This document shows, one piece after another, positions 24,954 to 32,868 of a stretch of DNA of 64,000 nt. The DNA comes from Nonomuraea soli. GTDB lineage: Bacteria; Actinomycetota; Actinomycetes; Streptosporangiales; Streptosporangiaceae. The translations under genes and the position numbers were made by a program. The notes below the pieces were generated by a model, which saw only the letters and a list, made by a program, of their open reading frames with translations, had not been told where the DNA came from and searched no databases. Each line of letters begins with the position of its first letter. The stretch's first letter is position 1. The stretch is from contig NZ_JACDUR010000003.1 in the NCBI RefSeq assembly GCF_013761175.1, positions 839,199 through 903,198 of the forward strand, read 5' to 3'.

Positions 24954-25084
24954 GAGAAGCCTCCACTTTGTGGGTGTGCTAGCTCAGATGCCCGAACCAA
25001 TGCGACAAATCGCCCTTTATATGCAGTTTTAGAAAGATATGGGTCGCTTAATGGGAAAGCGCGCCCCCTCGACGAGGCTTCCGG

Positions 25085-25948
25085 TCAGGCGACGTCGAGC
25101 CGCGCCAGCTGATCTGCGCTGAGCTGCAGTTCTGCCGCGGCGGCGGAATCGGTGATCGATTCAGGCCGGCTGGCGCCCGGGATCGGGATGACCACCGGCG
25201 ACTTGGCGAGCATCCAGGCCAGGCACACCCGCTGCGGGCTGACCCCCACCTCGGCGGCCACCTCCTCGAACGCGGTGTGCCGCCCGCCCAGCCCGGCCGC
25301 CTGACGAGCCCCGCCGAGGGGGCTCCAGGGCAGGAACGCCAGTCCCAGCTCATCGCAGAGCAGCAGCTCGGGCTCGCTCGAACGGAACCGGGGCGAGAAC
25401 TCGTTCTGAACGCTGACCAGGGCCTCGCCGAGGATGCTCCGCGCCAGCCTGATCTGGCCCGGGTCGGCGTTCGACAACCCGATCATGCGAGCCTTGCCCG
25501 CGTCGTGGATCTCCTTGAGCGTCCCCATCACCTCGGCGTAGTCGACCTTCGGGTCGGGCCGGTGGTGCTGGTAGAGGTCGATCTGATCCACGCCGAGGTT
25601 CTTCAGGCTCGCGTCGACGGCTCTGCGCAGACCTGCGGCGGAACTGTCGAGCCCCCAGCCGCCGCCGGTGTCGCGGGTGTGCCCGCCCTTGGTCGCGACC
25701 AGCACCTCGTCCCTGACGCCGAGCCGATCCAGCAGCGCCGCCACCAGTTGCTCGTTGGAGCCCATGATGTCGGCGCCCCGGTCGGCCGGGCCGTACGCGA
25801 TCGCGGTGTCGATCAGCGTCACCCCGGCGTCCAGCGCCGCCCGCATGGTCGCCTCGGCCCGCTCCGTGTTCGCGGCGGGGTCGTCGAGCTGCATGGCGCC
25901 CAGCCCGATCGCGCCGACCATGGTTTCGCCGATTCGCCTAGTCCGCAT
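25085..25948 (-). CDS. Aldo/keto reductase
   Basis: 287-residue NADPH-dependent oxidoreductase with the AKR barrel. Catalytic residues fit the family tetrad: Asp in LIDTAIAYG, Tyr of the same motif, Lys in ATKGGH and His in YQHHRPDPK. Cofactor-binding elements GLSNADPGQIRLA and VIPIPGASRPESI are present. It resembles the group of YdbC/AKR12-13-like enzymes that reduce aldehydes of broad range. It is a single gene; the region between it and the LacI gene (25949-26032) holds nothing recognisable. Substrate unknown. Confidence 0.93.
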   Translation of the reverse strand: MRTRRIGETMVGAIGLGAMQLDDPAANTERAEATMRAALDAGVTLIDTAIAYGPADRGADIMGSNEQLVAALLDRLGVRDEVLVATKGGHTRDTGGGWGLDSSAAGLRRAVDASLKNLGVDQIDLYQHHRPDPKVDYAEVMGTLKEIHDAGKARMIGLSNADPGQIRLARSILGEALVSVQNEFSPRFRSSEPELLLCDELGLAFLPWSPLGGARQAAGLGGRHTAFEEVAAEVGVSPQRVCLAWMLAKSPVVIPIPGASRPESITDSAAAAELQLSADQLARLDVA

Positions 25949-26032
25949 GGATCCAGCATGGCACGCCTGTTGAACGGGGAGCGTGCTTACCGCACCGGCC
26001 CGGAGAGGGTGAAGGCGAGGCGGGTCAACGGC

Positions 26033-27049
26033 TCAGGAACCCTGGCGGTGCGCCGCCGTGCTTCCGCGGGGCGTCAGACGCGCCGTCTGATCCTCGAACG
26101 CCGGAACGTGCTCGCCCGCGGTGAGTGCCAGCAGCCGCTGGGCCGCATGTGCGCCGTAGGCGGGGATGTCGCGGCTCAGCGCGGTCAGCGGCGGGTGCAC
26201 CACCTGGGACAGCGGGGAGTCGTCCCAGGCCACGATGGACAGTTCGCGGGGGACGGCGACGGACATCTCCTGCGCGACCGACAGTCCCGCCACGGCCATG
26301 ATGTCGTTGTCATAGATGATCGCCGTGGGACTGGAGCCGGAGCTGAGGAGCCGGCGGGTGGCGTGAGCACCCTCTTCTCCTGAGTAGTCGGTGTGGACGA
26401 TCGTGTGCTCGACGAGCGTGCCGCACGCCTCGCGGAAGGCGGCGTCGCGGTGCGCCGTGTGCACGAGTTTCGGCAGCCCGGCCACCCGGGCGATGCGCCG
26501 GTGTCCCAACGCGATCAGGTAGTCGACGGTCTCGCGCGTGGCCTCGCCGTCGTCGGACCAGATCGACGCCAGGGAGCGGGATTCCGACGGATGCCCGATC
26601 ACCACGGCGGGCATGCGCATCTCTTCGAGCGCGAGCACCCGCTGGTCGTTGAACCGCAGGTCGACCACGAACACGCCGTCGATGCGGCCCTCGCCCCACC
26701 AGCGGCGGTAGACCTCGATCTCGGCGCCGTGATCGCCGACCACCTGGAGCATCAGGGAGTAGCCGCGCGCGGCCAGCTCGCCTTCGATGCCGCTGATCAG
26801 CTCCATGAAGAAGGGCTCCATGCCCAGGGTCCGGGCCGGGCGGCACAGGGCCAGCCCGAAACAGCGAGCCTGCGCGCTGTTGAGGGCACGGGCGGCGTTG
26901 TTGGGCCGCCAGCCGATCTCCTCGGCGATCGCGATGATGGCGGACCGGGTGGAGGCCGACACTCCGGGCCGCCCGTTGAGCGCGTAAGAAACCGCCACCT
27001 TCGACACACCTGCACGCTGAGCGATGTCCGCAATGGTCGGCCGCTTCAT
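26033..27049 (-). CDS. LacI-family transcriptional repressor
   Basis: 338-residue sugar-responsive repressor. Residues 1-55 form the LacI DNA-binding headpiece (PTIADIAQRAGVSKVAVSYALNGRPGVS, then hinge helix RPNNAARAL). The rest is a periplasmic-binding-like sensor domain with typical GHRRIARVAG, AIIYDNDIMAVAGL and LSIVAWDDSPLSQVVHPPLT. It is divergent from the sugar importer at 27393, and CGGTTAAG elements recur both beside its own start and beside the importer promoter, so it should repress both. The inducer is probably a manno-oligosaccharide given the GH26 gene in the operon; that is inference. Confidence 0.95.
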   Translation of the reverse strand: MKRPTIADIAQRAGVSKVAVSYALNGRPGVSASTRSAIIAIAEEIGWRPNNAARALNSAQARCFGLALCRPARTLGMEPFFMELISGIEGELAARGYSLMLQVVGDHGAEIEVYRRWWGEGRIDGVFVVDLRFNDQRVLALEEMRMPAVVIGHPSESRSLASIWSDDGEATRETVDYLIALGHRRIARVAGLPKLVHTAHRDAAFREACGTLVEHTIVHTDYSGEEGAHATRRLLSSGSSPTAIIYDNDIMAVAGLSVAQEMSVAVPRELSIVAWDDSPLSQVVHPPLTALSRDIPAYGAHAAQRLLALTAGEHVPAFEDQTARLTPRGSTAAHRQGS

Positions 27050-27059
27050 CGAACTCCTT

Positions 27060-27074
27060 ACTTAACCGATAAGT
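27060..27074. promoter_or_regulatory. Operator-like inverted repeat near the LacI gene start
   Basis: ACTTA and TAAGT form a perfect inverted repeat around ACCGA. It contains the CTTAACCG element (reverse complement of CGGTTAAG) 12-19 bases upstream of the repressor ATG, suggesting autoregulation. Confidence 0.5.
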
Positions 27075-27143
27075 GGATCCTAATCCACCCTGGCGGAGTG
27101 CGTGTTGACAGCTTGATGTCACCGGCTTACCGTCGGGCTTGCT

Positions 27144-27151
27144 CGGTTAAG
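27144..27151. promoter_or_regulatory. CGGTTAAG operator half-site in LacI-importer intergenic region
   Basis: Second CGGTTAAG copy, flanked by GCTT/AAGC. The 343-base gap 27050-27392 also holds weaker GTTAAAT copies at 27261-27267 and 27297-27302. No coding capacity of note is seen in the gap. Confidence 0.4.
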
Positions 27152-27321
27152 CTAGGACACGTGCTCTCCGCCACCGGGCGTGTGCGCCAGTGCCGTCGCC
27201 GCCGCCGAACGGCTGGCTCTCGCTGTCTCTTTCTCCCCTGGAACAGGGTTGAGATGAACCGTTAAATCATGGGCCGTGATCACCTGTTTCAGCAGGTTAA
27301 ATCCATGTTTCTGGCGATTCA

Positions 27322-27372
27322 TTGACATCGTTGTCGTAGCGATCGTATGGTCACATCACTTTCCCGGTTAAG
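27322..27372 (+). promoter_or_regulatory. Promoter and operator of the sugar importer operon
   Basis: TTGACA (27322-27327) and TATGGT (27346-27351) are 18 bases apart. Transcription would begin near 27358, and CGGTTAAG (27365-27372) lies just inside the transcript where a LacI repressor would block it. AGGAGG precedes the GTG start at 27393. Confidence 0.65.
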
Positions 27373-27392
27373 GAGCATCAACAGGAGGAGCC

Positions 27393-28712
27393 GTGGCTCA
27401 TCGCGTGGCGACCGCCGTACTGGCCGCATGCTTGGTGGCCGTCGCGGGTTGCGGCGGGCAGAACCAACCAGCGGCGACGGGGGCCGCACCAACCGCGCAG
27501 ACAGCCCCCAACCAGATCACCGGCACCATCACGGTGCTGACCAACCGCACCGACCAGGTGGAGAGCGGGCAGGCCGACAAGTACGCCGCGGAGTTCAACA
27601 AGATCTACCCCAACGTCCAGGTCAAGTTCGAGGGACTGACCGACTACGAGGGCGAGGTCAAGATCCGGATGAGCTCCGAGGAGTACGGAGACGTCCTGTC
27701 GATCCCCAACACCGTGAAGGTCAGCCAGTACCCCACCTTCTTCGAGCCGCTCGGCCCGGCCGAGGAGCTGTCGAAGAAGTACGACTTCACCGACCGGGCC
27801 ACCGTCGACGGCCAGGTCTACGGCATCGCCAACATCGGCACGGCCCAGGGCTTCGTCTACAACAAGGCCGTCTGGGAGAAGGCGGGCGTCAAGGAGTGGC
27901 CGAAGACGCCGGAGGAGTTCCTCGCCGGCCTCCAGGCGATCAAGGACAAGACCGACGCCACGCCGTACTACACCAACTACAAGGACATGTGGCCGCTGAC
28001 GATGTGGGGCCACGCGCTGGGCTCGATCGGCTGCGACGCGACCGCGGGCGACAAGCTCGCCGACACCGACAACCCGTGGGCTCCCGGCCAGCCGCTGCAC
28101 GTCGCCGACAAGCTGCTGTTCGACGTGGTGGCGAACAAGCTCACCGAGGACGACCCGAACACGACGAACTGGGAGGAGTCCAAGAACCTCATCGCCAACG
28201 GCAAGATCGCCACGATGGCGCTGGGCTCCTGGGCGGTCGTGCAGATGAAGGAGGCGGCGACCAAGGCGGGCCAGAACCCCGACGACATCGCCTACATGCC
28301 CTTCCCGAGCCAGACCGGCGGCCGGTTCTGCACGTCGGTGCGCCCCGACTACCAGTACGCCGTCAACGTGCACTCCAAGAACAAGCCTGCCGCCAAGGCC
28401 TGGATCGAGTGGTTCATCACCAAGTCGGGCGACGCCCAGGCCGCGTTGTCGATCTCGTCGGTCAAGGGCGCCGCCCTGCCGTCGAGCCTGACCCCGTTCG
28501 AGGAGGCCGGGGTGACCTTCGTCCGCATGGACGACAAGCGCGCCGAGCAGGTCGACACGATCGACAAGGCGTCGGAGATCGGCCTGGGCTCGCCCGACTA
28601 CCGGCAGAACATCGTCGACGTGGCGCGCGGCGCGGCCAAGGGCGACCTGAACGGCATCTTCGCCGACCTGAACAAGAGGTGGGCCGAGGCCAGGGCGACC
28701 GTTGGCGAGTAA
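27393..28712 (+). CDS. Sugar-binding lipoprotein of ABC importer
   Basis: 439-residue family 1 (maltose/multiple-sugar type) solute-binding lipoprotein. The signal peptide ends in lipobox VAGC with Cys20. The mature chain shows ITVLTNRTDQVES, EYGDVLSIPN, GFVYNKAVWEKAGVKEWPKTPEEF and MALGSWAVVQMKEAA, all typical of oligosaccharide-binding proteins. GTG start with a strong AGGAGGAG. First gene of the LacI-controlled operon. The neighbouring secreted GH26 enzyme suggests it captures manno-oligosaccharides. It is anchored on the outer surface of the membrane. Confidence 0.93.
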   Translation: MAHRVATAVLAACLVAVAGCGGQNQPAATGAAPTAQTAPNQITGTITVLTNRTDQVESGQADKYAAEFNKIYPNVQVKFEGLTDYEGEVKIRMSSEEYGDVLSIPNTVKVSQYPTFFEPLGPAEELSKKYDFTDRATVDGQVYGIANIGTAQGFVYNKAVWEKAGVKEWPKTPEEFLAGLQAIKDKTDATPYYTNYKDMWPLTMWGHALGSIGCDATAGDKLADTDNPWAPGQPLHVADKLLFDVVANKLTEDDPNTTNWEESKNLIANGKIATMALGSWAVVQMKEAATKAGQNPDDIAYMPFPSQTGGRFCTSVRPDYQYAVNVHSKNKPAAKAWIEWFITKSGDAQAALSISSVKGAALPSSLTPFEEAGVTFVRMDDKRAEQVDTIDKASEIGLGSPDYRQNIVDVARGAAKGDLNGIFADLNKRWAEARATVGE

Positions 28713-29640
28713 CCGGACGGTGGTGGCGGGCCGGCTCCACGACGGCCCGCCGCAGCCACCCACACGCCACCGCCGCGTCCGGCGGTCCTGGAGATACACG
28801 CACTGGCTGTATCTGGCCGCGCCGCTGGTGCTGCTGGTCGTCTTCACCTACGTGCCGGTGGCCAACCTCGTCTCCTACAGCTTCACCGACTGGGACGGCC
28901 TGTCGAAGACCAGCCAGTTCGTGGGCCTGGACAACTACACCGAGCTGTTCACGCGCCCCAAGCTCTTCCAGGTCTTCTTCGTCAGCCTGTTCTACCTGGC
29001 CGGCGCGGTCGTACAGATCGTGCTCGCCCTCTACTTCGCCGCGATCCTCGGCGCCGGCGTGCGCTTCCGCACCTTCTTCAAGGGCATCCTGTTCTTCCCC
29101 TATCTGATCAACGGGGTGGCGATCGGATTCGTCTTCCTCTACTTCTTCCAGCCCGGCGGGACGCTCGACACGGTCCTCGGCCTGTTCGGCGCCACGCCGA
29201 AGTTGTGGCTGGGCGACCCAGACCTGGTCAACACCTCGCTGGCAGGGGTCTCGGTCTGGCGTTTCCTCGGCGTCAACTTCGTGCTGTTCTTCGGAGCCAT
29301 CCAGGCCATCCCGACCCACCTGTACGAGGCCGCCGCGCTTGACGGAGCCACCACGTGGCAGCAGTTCCGGCACATCACCCTGCCCGCCCTCAAGCCGATC
29401 ATCAGCATCACCACGATCCTGGCCGTGTCCGGTTCGTTGTCGGTCTTCGAGATCCCGCTGATCATGACCGGCGGCTCCAACAACAGCACCACCTTCGTAA
29501 TCCAGACGCTGAAGCTGGCCTTCCAGTTCGACAAGGTCGGCCTGGCCTCCGCAGCGGCCATCGTGCTGCTCGGCCTGGTGCTGCTGGTGACCTGGCTGCA
29601 GCGCGTCCTGGTCCCCGATGAGCGGGTGGAGATGTCATGA
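28702..29640 (+). CDS. Sugar ABC transporter permease, MalF type
   Basis: 312-residue membrane protein with six helices and the EAA loop EAAALDGATTWQQFRHITLPAL. A TTG at 28702 would give an 11-base overlap with the binding-protein gene; an in-frame GTG at 28720, after the stop, is an equally possible start giving 306 residues. The N-terminal 30 residues are basic and cytoplasmic. It pairs with the permease at 29637 to make the translocation channel. No ATPase gene is present in the operon, so a shared MsiK-type ATPase encoded elsewhere is expected, as is usual for actinomycete sugar importers. Confidence 0.93.
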   Translation: MASNRTVVAGRLHDGPPQPPTRHRRVRRSWRYTHWLYLAAPLVLLVVFTYVPVANLVSYSFTDWDGLSKTSQFVGLDNYTELFTRPKLFQVFFVSLFYLAGAVVQIVLALYFAAILGAGVRFRTFFKGILFFPYLINGVAIGFVFLYFFQPGGTLDTVLGLFGATPKLWLGDPDLVNTSLAGVSVWRFLGVNFVLFFGAIQAIPTHLYEAAALDGATTWQQFRHITLPALKPIISITTILAVSGSLSVFEIPLIMTGGSNNSTTFVIQTLKLAFQFDKVGLASAAAIVLLGLVLLVTWLQRVLVPDERVEMS

Positions 29641-30461
29641 GAAGAGCTCTGGCCGTCTTCCTGAAGTACCTGTCGCTGGTGCTGGCCACCGCCGTCGTGA
29701 TCGTTCCGCTCGTCACGATCCTGCTGACCTCGCTGCGGACCGAACGGGAAATGGCGACCGGCGGGCCGTTGTCGATGCCGGGCGACTGGTTCAACTTCGA
29801 CAACTTCGCCACCGCCTTCGTCGACGGCAAGATGTTGCCGGCGCTGGGGAACACGACGTTCATCCTGTTCTTCTCCGTCCTGGCGACCGTCGTCATCGGC
29901 TCCATGACGGCCTACGCGATCGACCGTTTCCAGTTCCGGCTGAAGAAGCTGGTGCTGGCGGGATTCCTGGTCGCGGCGCTGGTGCCCGGCATCACCACCC
30001 AGGTGGCGACCTTCCAGATCATCGAGGGCATGGGCGCCTTCAACACCCGGTGGGCGCCGATCCTGCTCTACATGGGCACGGACATCGTGTCGATCTACAT
30101 CTTCATCCAGTTCATGCGGAGCATCCCGACCTCGCTGGACGAGTCGGCGCGCCTGGACGGCGCCAATTCGTTCACTGTCTACCGCCGCATCATCCTTCCG
30201 CTGCTCAAGCCCGCCATCGCCACCGTGGTGATCGTCAAGGGCGTCGTGATCTACAACGACTTCTACATCCCCTTCCTCTACATGCCCTCGCGTGACCTCG
30301 GCACGATCTCCACCTCCCTGTTCCGCTTCAAGGGCCCGTACGGCGCGCACTGGGAAGTGATCTCGGCCGGCACCGTGCTGGTGATCGTCCCCTCGCTGAT
30401 CGTCTTCTTGCTGCTTCAGCGCTTCATCTACCGGGGCTTCACCTCGGGGGCACTCAAATGA
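29637..30461 (+). CDS. Sugar ABC transporter permease, MalG type
   Basis: 274-residue inner-membrane permease with six helices; EAA loop recognisable as SIPTSLDESARLDGANSFTVYRRIILPLLKP, with the MalG-like C-terminal LLQRFIYRGFTSGALK. Start overlaps the upstream permease stop (ATGA) and its stop overlaps the ROK kinase start (ATGA). Works with the 28702 permease and an ATPase supplied in trans. Confidence 0.94.
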   Translation: MRRALAVFLKYLSLVLATAVVIVPLVTILLTSLRTEREMATGGPLSMPGDWFNFDNFATAFVDGKMLPALGNTTFILFFSVLATVVIGSMTAYAIDRFQFRLKKLVLAGFLVAALVPGITTQVATFQIIEGMGAFNTRWAPILLYMGTDIVSIYIFIQFMRSIPTSLDESARLDGANSFTVYRRIILPLLKPAIATVVIVKGVVIYNDFYIPFLYMPSRDLGTISTSLFRFKGPYGAHWEVISAGTVLVIVPSLIVFLLLQRFIYRGFTSGALK

Positions 30462-31423
30462 CGACGGTTCTGGCCATCGACATCGGCGGCACGAAGTTCG
30501 CCGCCGCTCTCGTCGATCCCCGTGGCGCCATGCTCAGCCGTGCGGAACGGCCCGTCGGGCCCGACCCGACCGCGACTCTGGGCGGGCTGATCGCCGACAT
30601 CGCCGAGCCTGGAGTGGTCGCGGTCGGCATCGGCTCTGCCGGGCCGATCGAGGCCGGTACGGTCAGCCCGGTCAACATCCCGGCCTGGCGCGGCTTCCCG
30701 CTCACCGACATGGTCGCCGGCCTGCTGCCCGGCCTGCCCGTGGCGTTGGCGGGCGACGCGCAGTGCATGGCGCTCGGCGAGTGGTGGAAGGGCGGCCGCG
30801 ACGCGGGCTCCCGGAGCCTGCTGGACGTGGTCGTCTCCACCGGCATCGGCGGCGGGCTGATCCTCGACGGCCGGCCGTACACGGGACCGACCGGCAACGC
30901 CGGGCACATCGGTCACATCGTCGTCGACCCGGCGGGCGAGCCGTGCCCATGCGGAGCGACCGGCTGCCTGGAGACGGTGGCGAGCGGCCCGAGCATGGTC
31001 CGCTGGGCGCGGGCCAACGGCTGGACCGGTCACGACGCACGCGAGCTCGCGACCGACGCCGGAAAGGGCGCACCCGTCGCACTCGGCGCGTTCCGGCGCG
31101 CCGCGCAAGCCCTCGCCCGAGGGATCCACACCACGGCGACCCTGCTCGACCTCGACGAGGTCGTCATCGGCGGCGGCGTCGCCGCCGCCGGACACCTGTT
31201 GCTCGATCCACTTCGCCAGGCCATCACGGCCCGCTCCGGGTTCGCCTTCGCCCAGCGGGTGCGGGTCGGCCTGACCACCCAGGGGCGGGAAGCCGGCCTG
31301 TACGGCGCCGCCGCCCTGGCCTACGCGCACCCCGAGGCCCTGAGCCTCATCACAGCCCCAGGAGGAGCAGCGTGTTACACCCCCCGTCCCGCCGACTCGC
31401 CACCATCCTGCTCGCACTGCTGA
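30458..31423 (+). CDS. ROK-family sugar kinase
   Basis: 321-residue kinase of the ROK family, phosphorylating a hexose such as glucose, mannose or fructose with ATP. Evidence: N-terminal phosphate-binding AIDIGGTKFAAALVD, the catalytic GNAGHIGHIVVD segment and the zinc-binding CPCGATGCLETVASG. There is no N-terminal helix-turn-helix, so it is an enzyme rather than a ROK repressor. Its last 52 bases overlap the start region of the GH26 gene. The C-terminal tail (about 20 residues rich in Pro, Cys, Ser) encoded in the overlap is not conserved-looking. Likely converts the monosaccharide released from imported oligomers. Confidence 0.92.
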   Translation: MTTVLAIDIGGTKFAAALVDPRGAMLSRAERPVGPDPTATLGGLIADIAEPGVVAVGIGSAGPIEAGTVSPVNIPAWRGFPLTDMVAGLLPGLPVALAGDAQCMALGEWWKGGRDAGSRSLLDVVVSTGIGGGLILDGRPYTGPTGNAGHIGHIVVDPAGEPCPCGATGCLETVASGPSMVRWARANGWTGHDARELATDAGKGAPVALGAFRRAAQALARGIHTTATLLDLDEVVIGGGVAAAGHLLLDPLRQAITARSGFAFAQRVRVGLTTQGREAGLYGAAALAYAHPEALSLITAPGGAACYTPRPADSPPSCSHC

Positions 31424-32766
31424 CCACCGCGGGCCTGACCACCGTCGCCGCCCCCGCGGCGCGGGCCTTCCCGGCGGCCTCCCGCCAGGACGTCATCACC
31501 TACCTGACCTCCATCACCGGCAGGAACATCGTCTCCGGCCAGCACAACAAGGAGCCCGCCGACCTGCCGGGCCAGTACACCCAGCAGGTCAGGGACATCA
31601 CCGGCCAGTACCCCGGCCTGTGGGGCGGCGACCTGATGTTCCGCCCCGAGGACGTCGCCAACCGCCAGCGCGTCGTCGACCAGGCCAAGCTCGAATGGGC
31701 CAACGGCTCGCTCGTGGCGCTGACCTGGCACGTGTGCACACCCACCGGCCCCGGCACCTGCCAGTTCGAGGGCGGTGTGAAGACCGGCATCTCCAACGAC
31801 CAGTTCAACCAGATCATCACGAACGGCACGGCGCTCAACACCGCGTGGAAACGGCGGCTGGACGAAGTCGTCCCCTACCTCCAGCAGCTCAAGGACGCGG
31901 GCGTGCCGGTGCTGTTCCGCCCGCTGCACGAGATGAACGAGTCGTGGAACTGGTGGGGCAACCGCCCGGGACCCAACGGCGGCGCCCGCCTCTACCAGAT
32001 CACCCGCGACCACCTGATGAGCAAGGGCCTGACCAACCTCATCTGGGTCTGGAACGTGCAGGACAACCCCGCCGGCAACTGGGCGGCCTACTACCCGGGC
32101 GCGTCCTACGTCGACGTCGTGTCGCTGGACGTCTGGTACAAGTCGCACCCCAGCCAGGGTGACTACCAGCAGATGCAGAGCATCGCGGGCTCCAAGCCGA
32201 TCGCGCTGGCCGAGATGGGCAAGGTCCCCAACGCGAGCCTGCTCGACAGCCAGACCCGATGGAGCTATTTCATGATCTGGTCCGAGCAGCTGCGCGGCAG
32301 CAACACCAACGCCGAGATCCAGAACGCCTACTTCCATCCCCGCGTCCTCAACCAGGACGAGGTCACCCTCTCCGCCCAGCCCAGAACGGGGCAGATCACC
32401 GGTGCGGGCGGCAAATGCGTCGACGTCGCCGGGTCCGCCACGGCCAACGGCACCGCGGTGCAGCTCTACGACTGCAACGGCACCGGCGCGCAACGCTGGA
32501 GCGTCGGCACCGACGGCACCGTCCGAGCGCTGGGCAAGTGCCTGGACGTGACCGGCCAGGGCACCGCCAACGGCACACCGGTGCAGATCTGGGACTGCAA
32601 CGGCAGCGGCGCCCAGCAGTGGTCGGCCACCACGGCGGGCCAGCTGCGCAACCCGCAGTCGGGGCGCTGCCTGGACGTGCCGGGCGGCAACACCGCCAAC
32701 GGCACGCGGCTGCAGATCTGGGACTGCAACGCCAACGCCTGGCAACGCTGGACCCTGCCCGCCTAG
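31372..32766 (+). CDS. Secreted GH26 beta-mannanase with C-terminal ricin-type carbohydrate-binding domain
   Basis: 464-residue secreted hydrolase. A signal peptide (LATILLALLTTAGLTTVAAPAARA) ends before AFPAAS. The GH26 domain covers roughly residues 35-325, with the acid/base Glu in LFRPLHEMNESWNWWG and the nucleophile Glu in IALAEMGK. Residues about 340-464 are a ricin-B/CBM13 lectin with three QxW repeats (GAQRWS, GAQQWS, AWQRWT). It cleaves beta-1,4-mannan outside the cell, feeding the upstream importer. GTG 31372 has a strong AGGAGGAG and lies inside the ROK kinase gene (52-base overlap). The longer open frame upstream is a shadow of the kinase. Conceivably another beta-glycan is the substrate. 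Confidence 0.92.
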   Translation: MLHPPSRRLATILLALLTTAGLTTVAAPAARAFPAASRQDVITYLTSITGRNIVSGQHNKEPADLPGQYTQQVRDITGQYPGLWGGDLMFRPEDVANRQRVVDQAKLEWANGSLVALTWHVCTPTGPGTCQFEGGVKTGISNDQFNQIITNGTALNTAWKRRLDEVVPYLQQLKDAGVPVLFRPLHEMNESWNWWGNRPGPNGGARLYQITRDHLMSKGLTNLIWVWNVQDNPAGNWAAYYPGASYVDVVSLDVWYKSHPSQGDYQQMQSIAGSKPIALAEMGKVPNASLLDSQTRWSYFMIWSEQLRGSNTNAEIQNAYFHPRVLNQDEVTLSAQPRTGQITGAGGKCVDVAGSATANGTAVQLYDCNGTGAQRWSVGTDGTVRALGKCLDVTGQGTANGTPVQIWDCNGSGAQQWSATTAGQLRNPQSGRCLDVPGGNTANGTRLQIWDCNANAWQRWTLPA

Positions 32767-32799
32767 CGCCTCCTTTTGCGGATTTGTGAGGTGCCGCGT

Positions 32800-32822
32800 C
32801 CCTATCTTGAGCCGCGATAGGG
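32800..32822. promoter_or_regulatory. Inverted repeat upstream of glutamate decarboxylase
   Basis: CCCTATC and GATAGGG form a perfect 7-base inverted repeat with a 9-base spacer, 46 bases before the gadB start. It may be a regulator site or a weak terminator for the GH26 gene. Confidence 0.35.
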
Positions 32823-32868
32823 GAGACCTCCGACGGTCGGGATTGCCCAGGCGCAGGACGGGGAGCTC

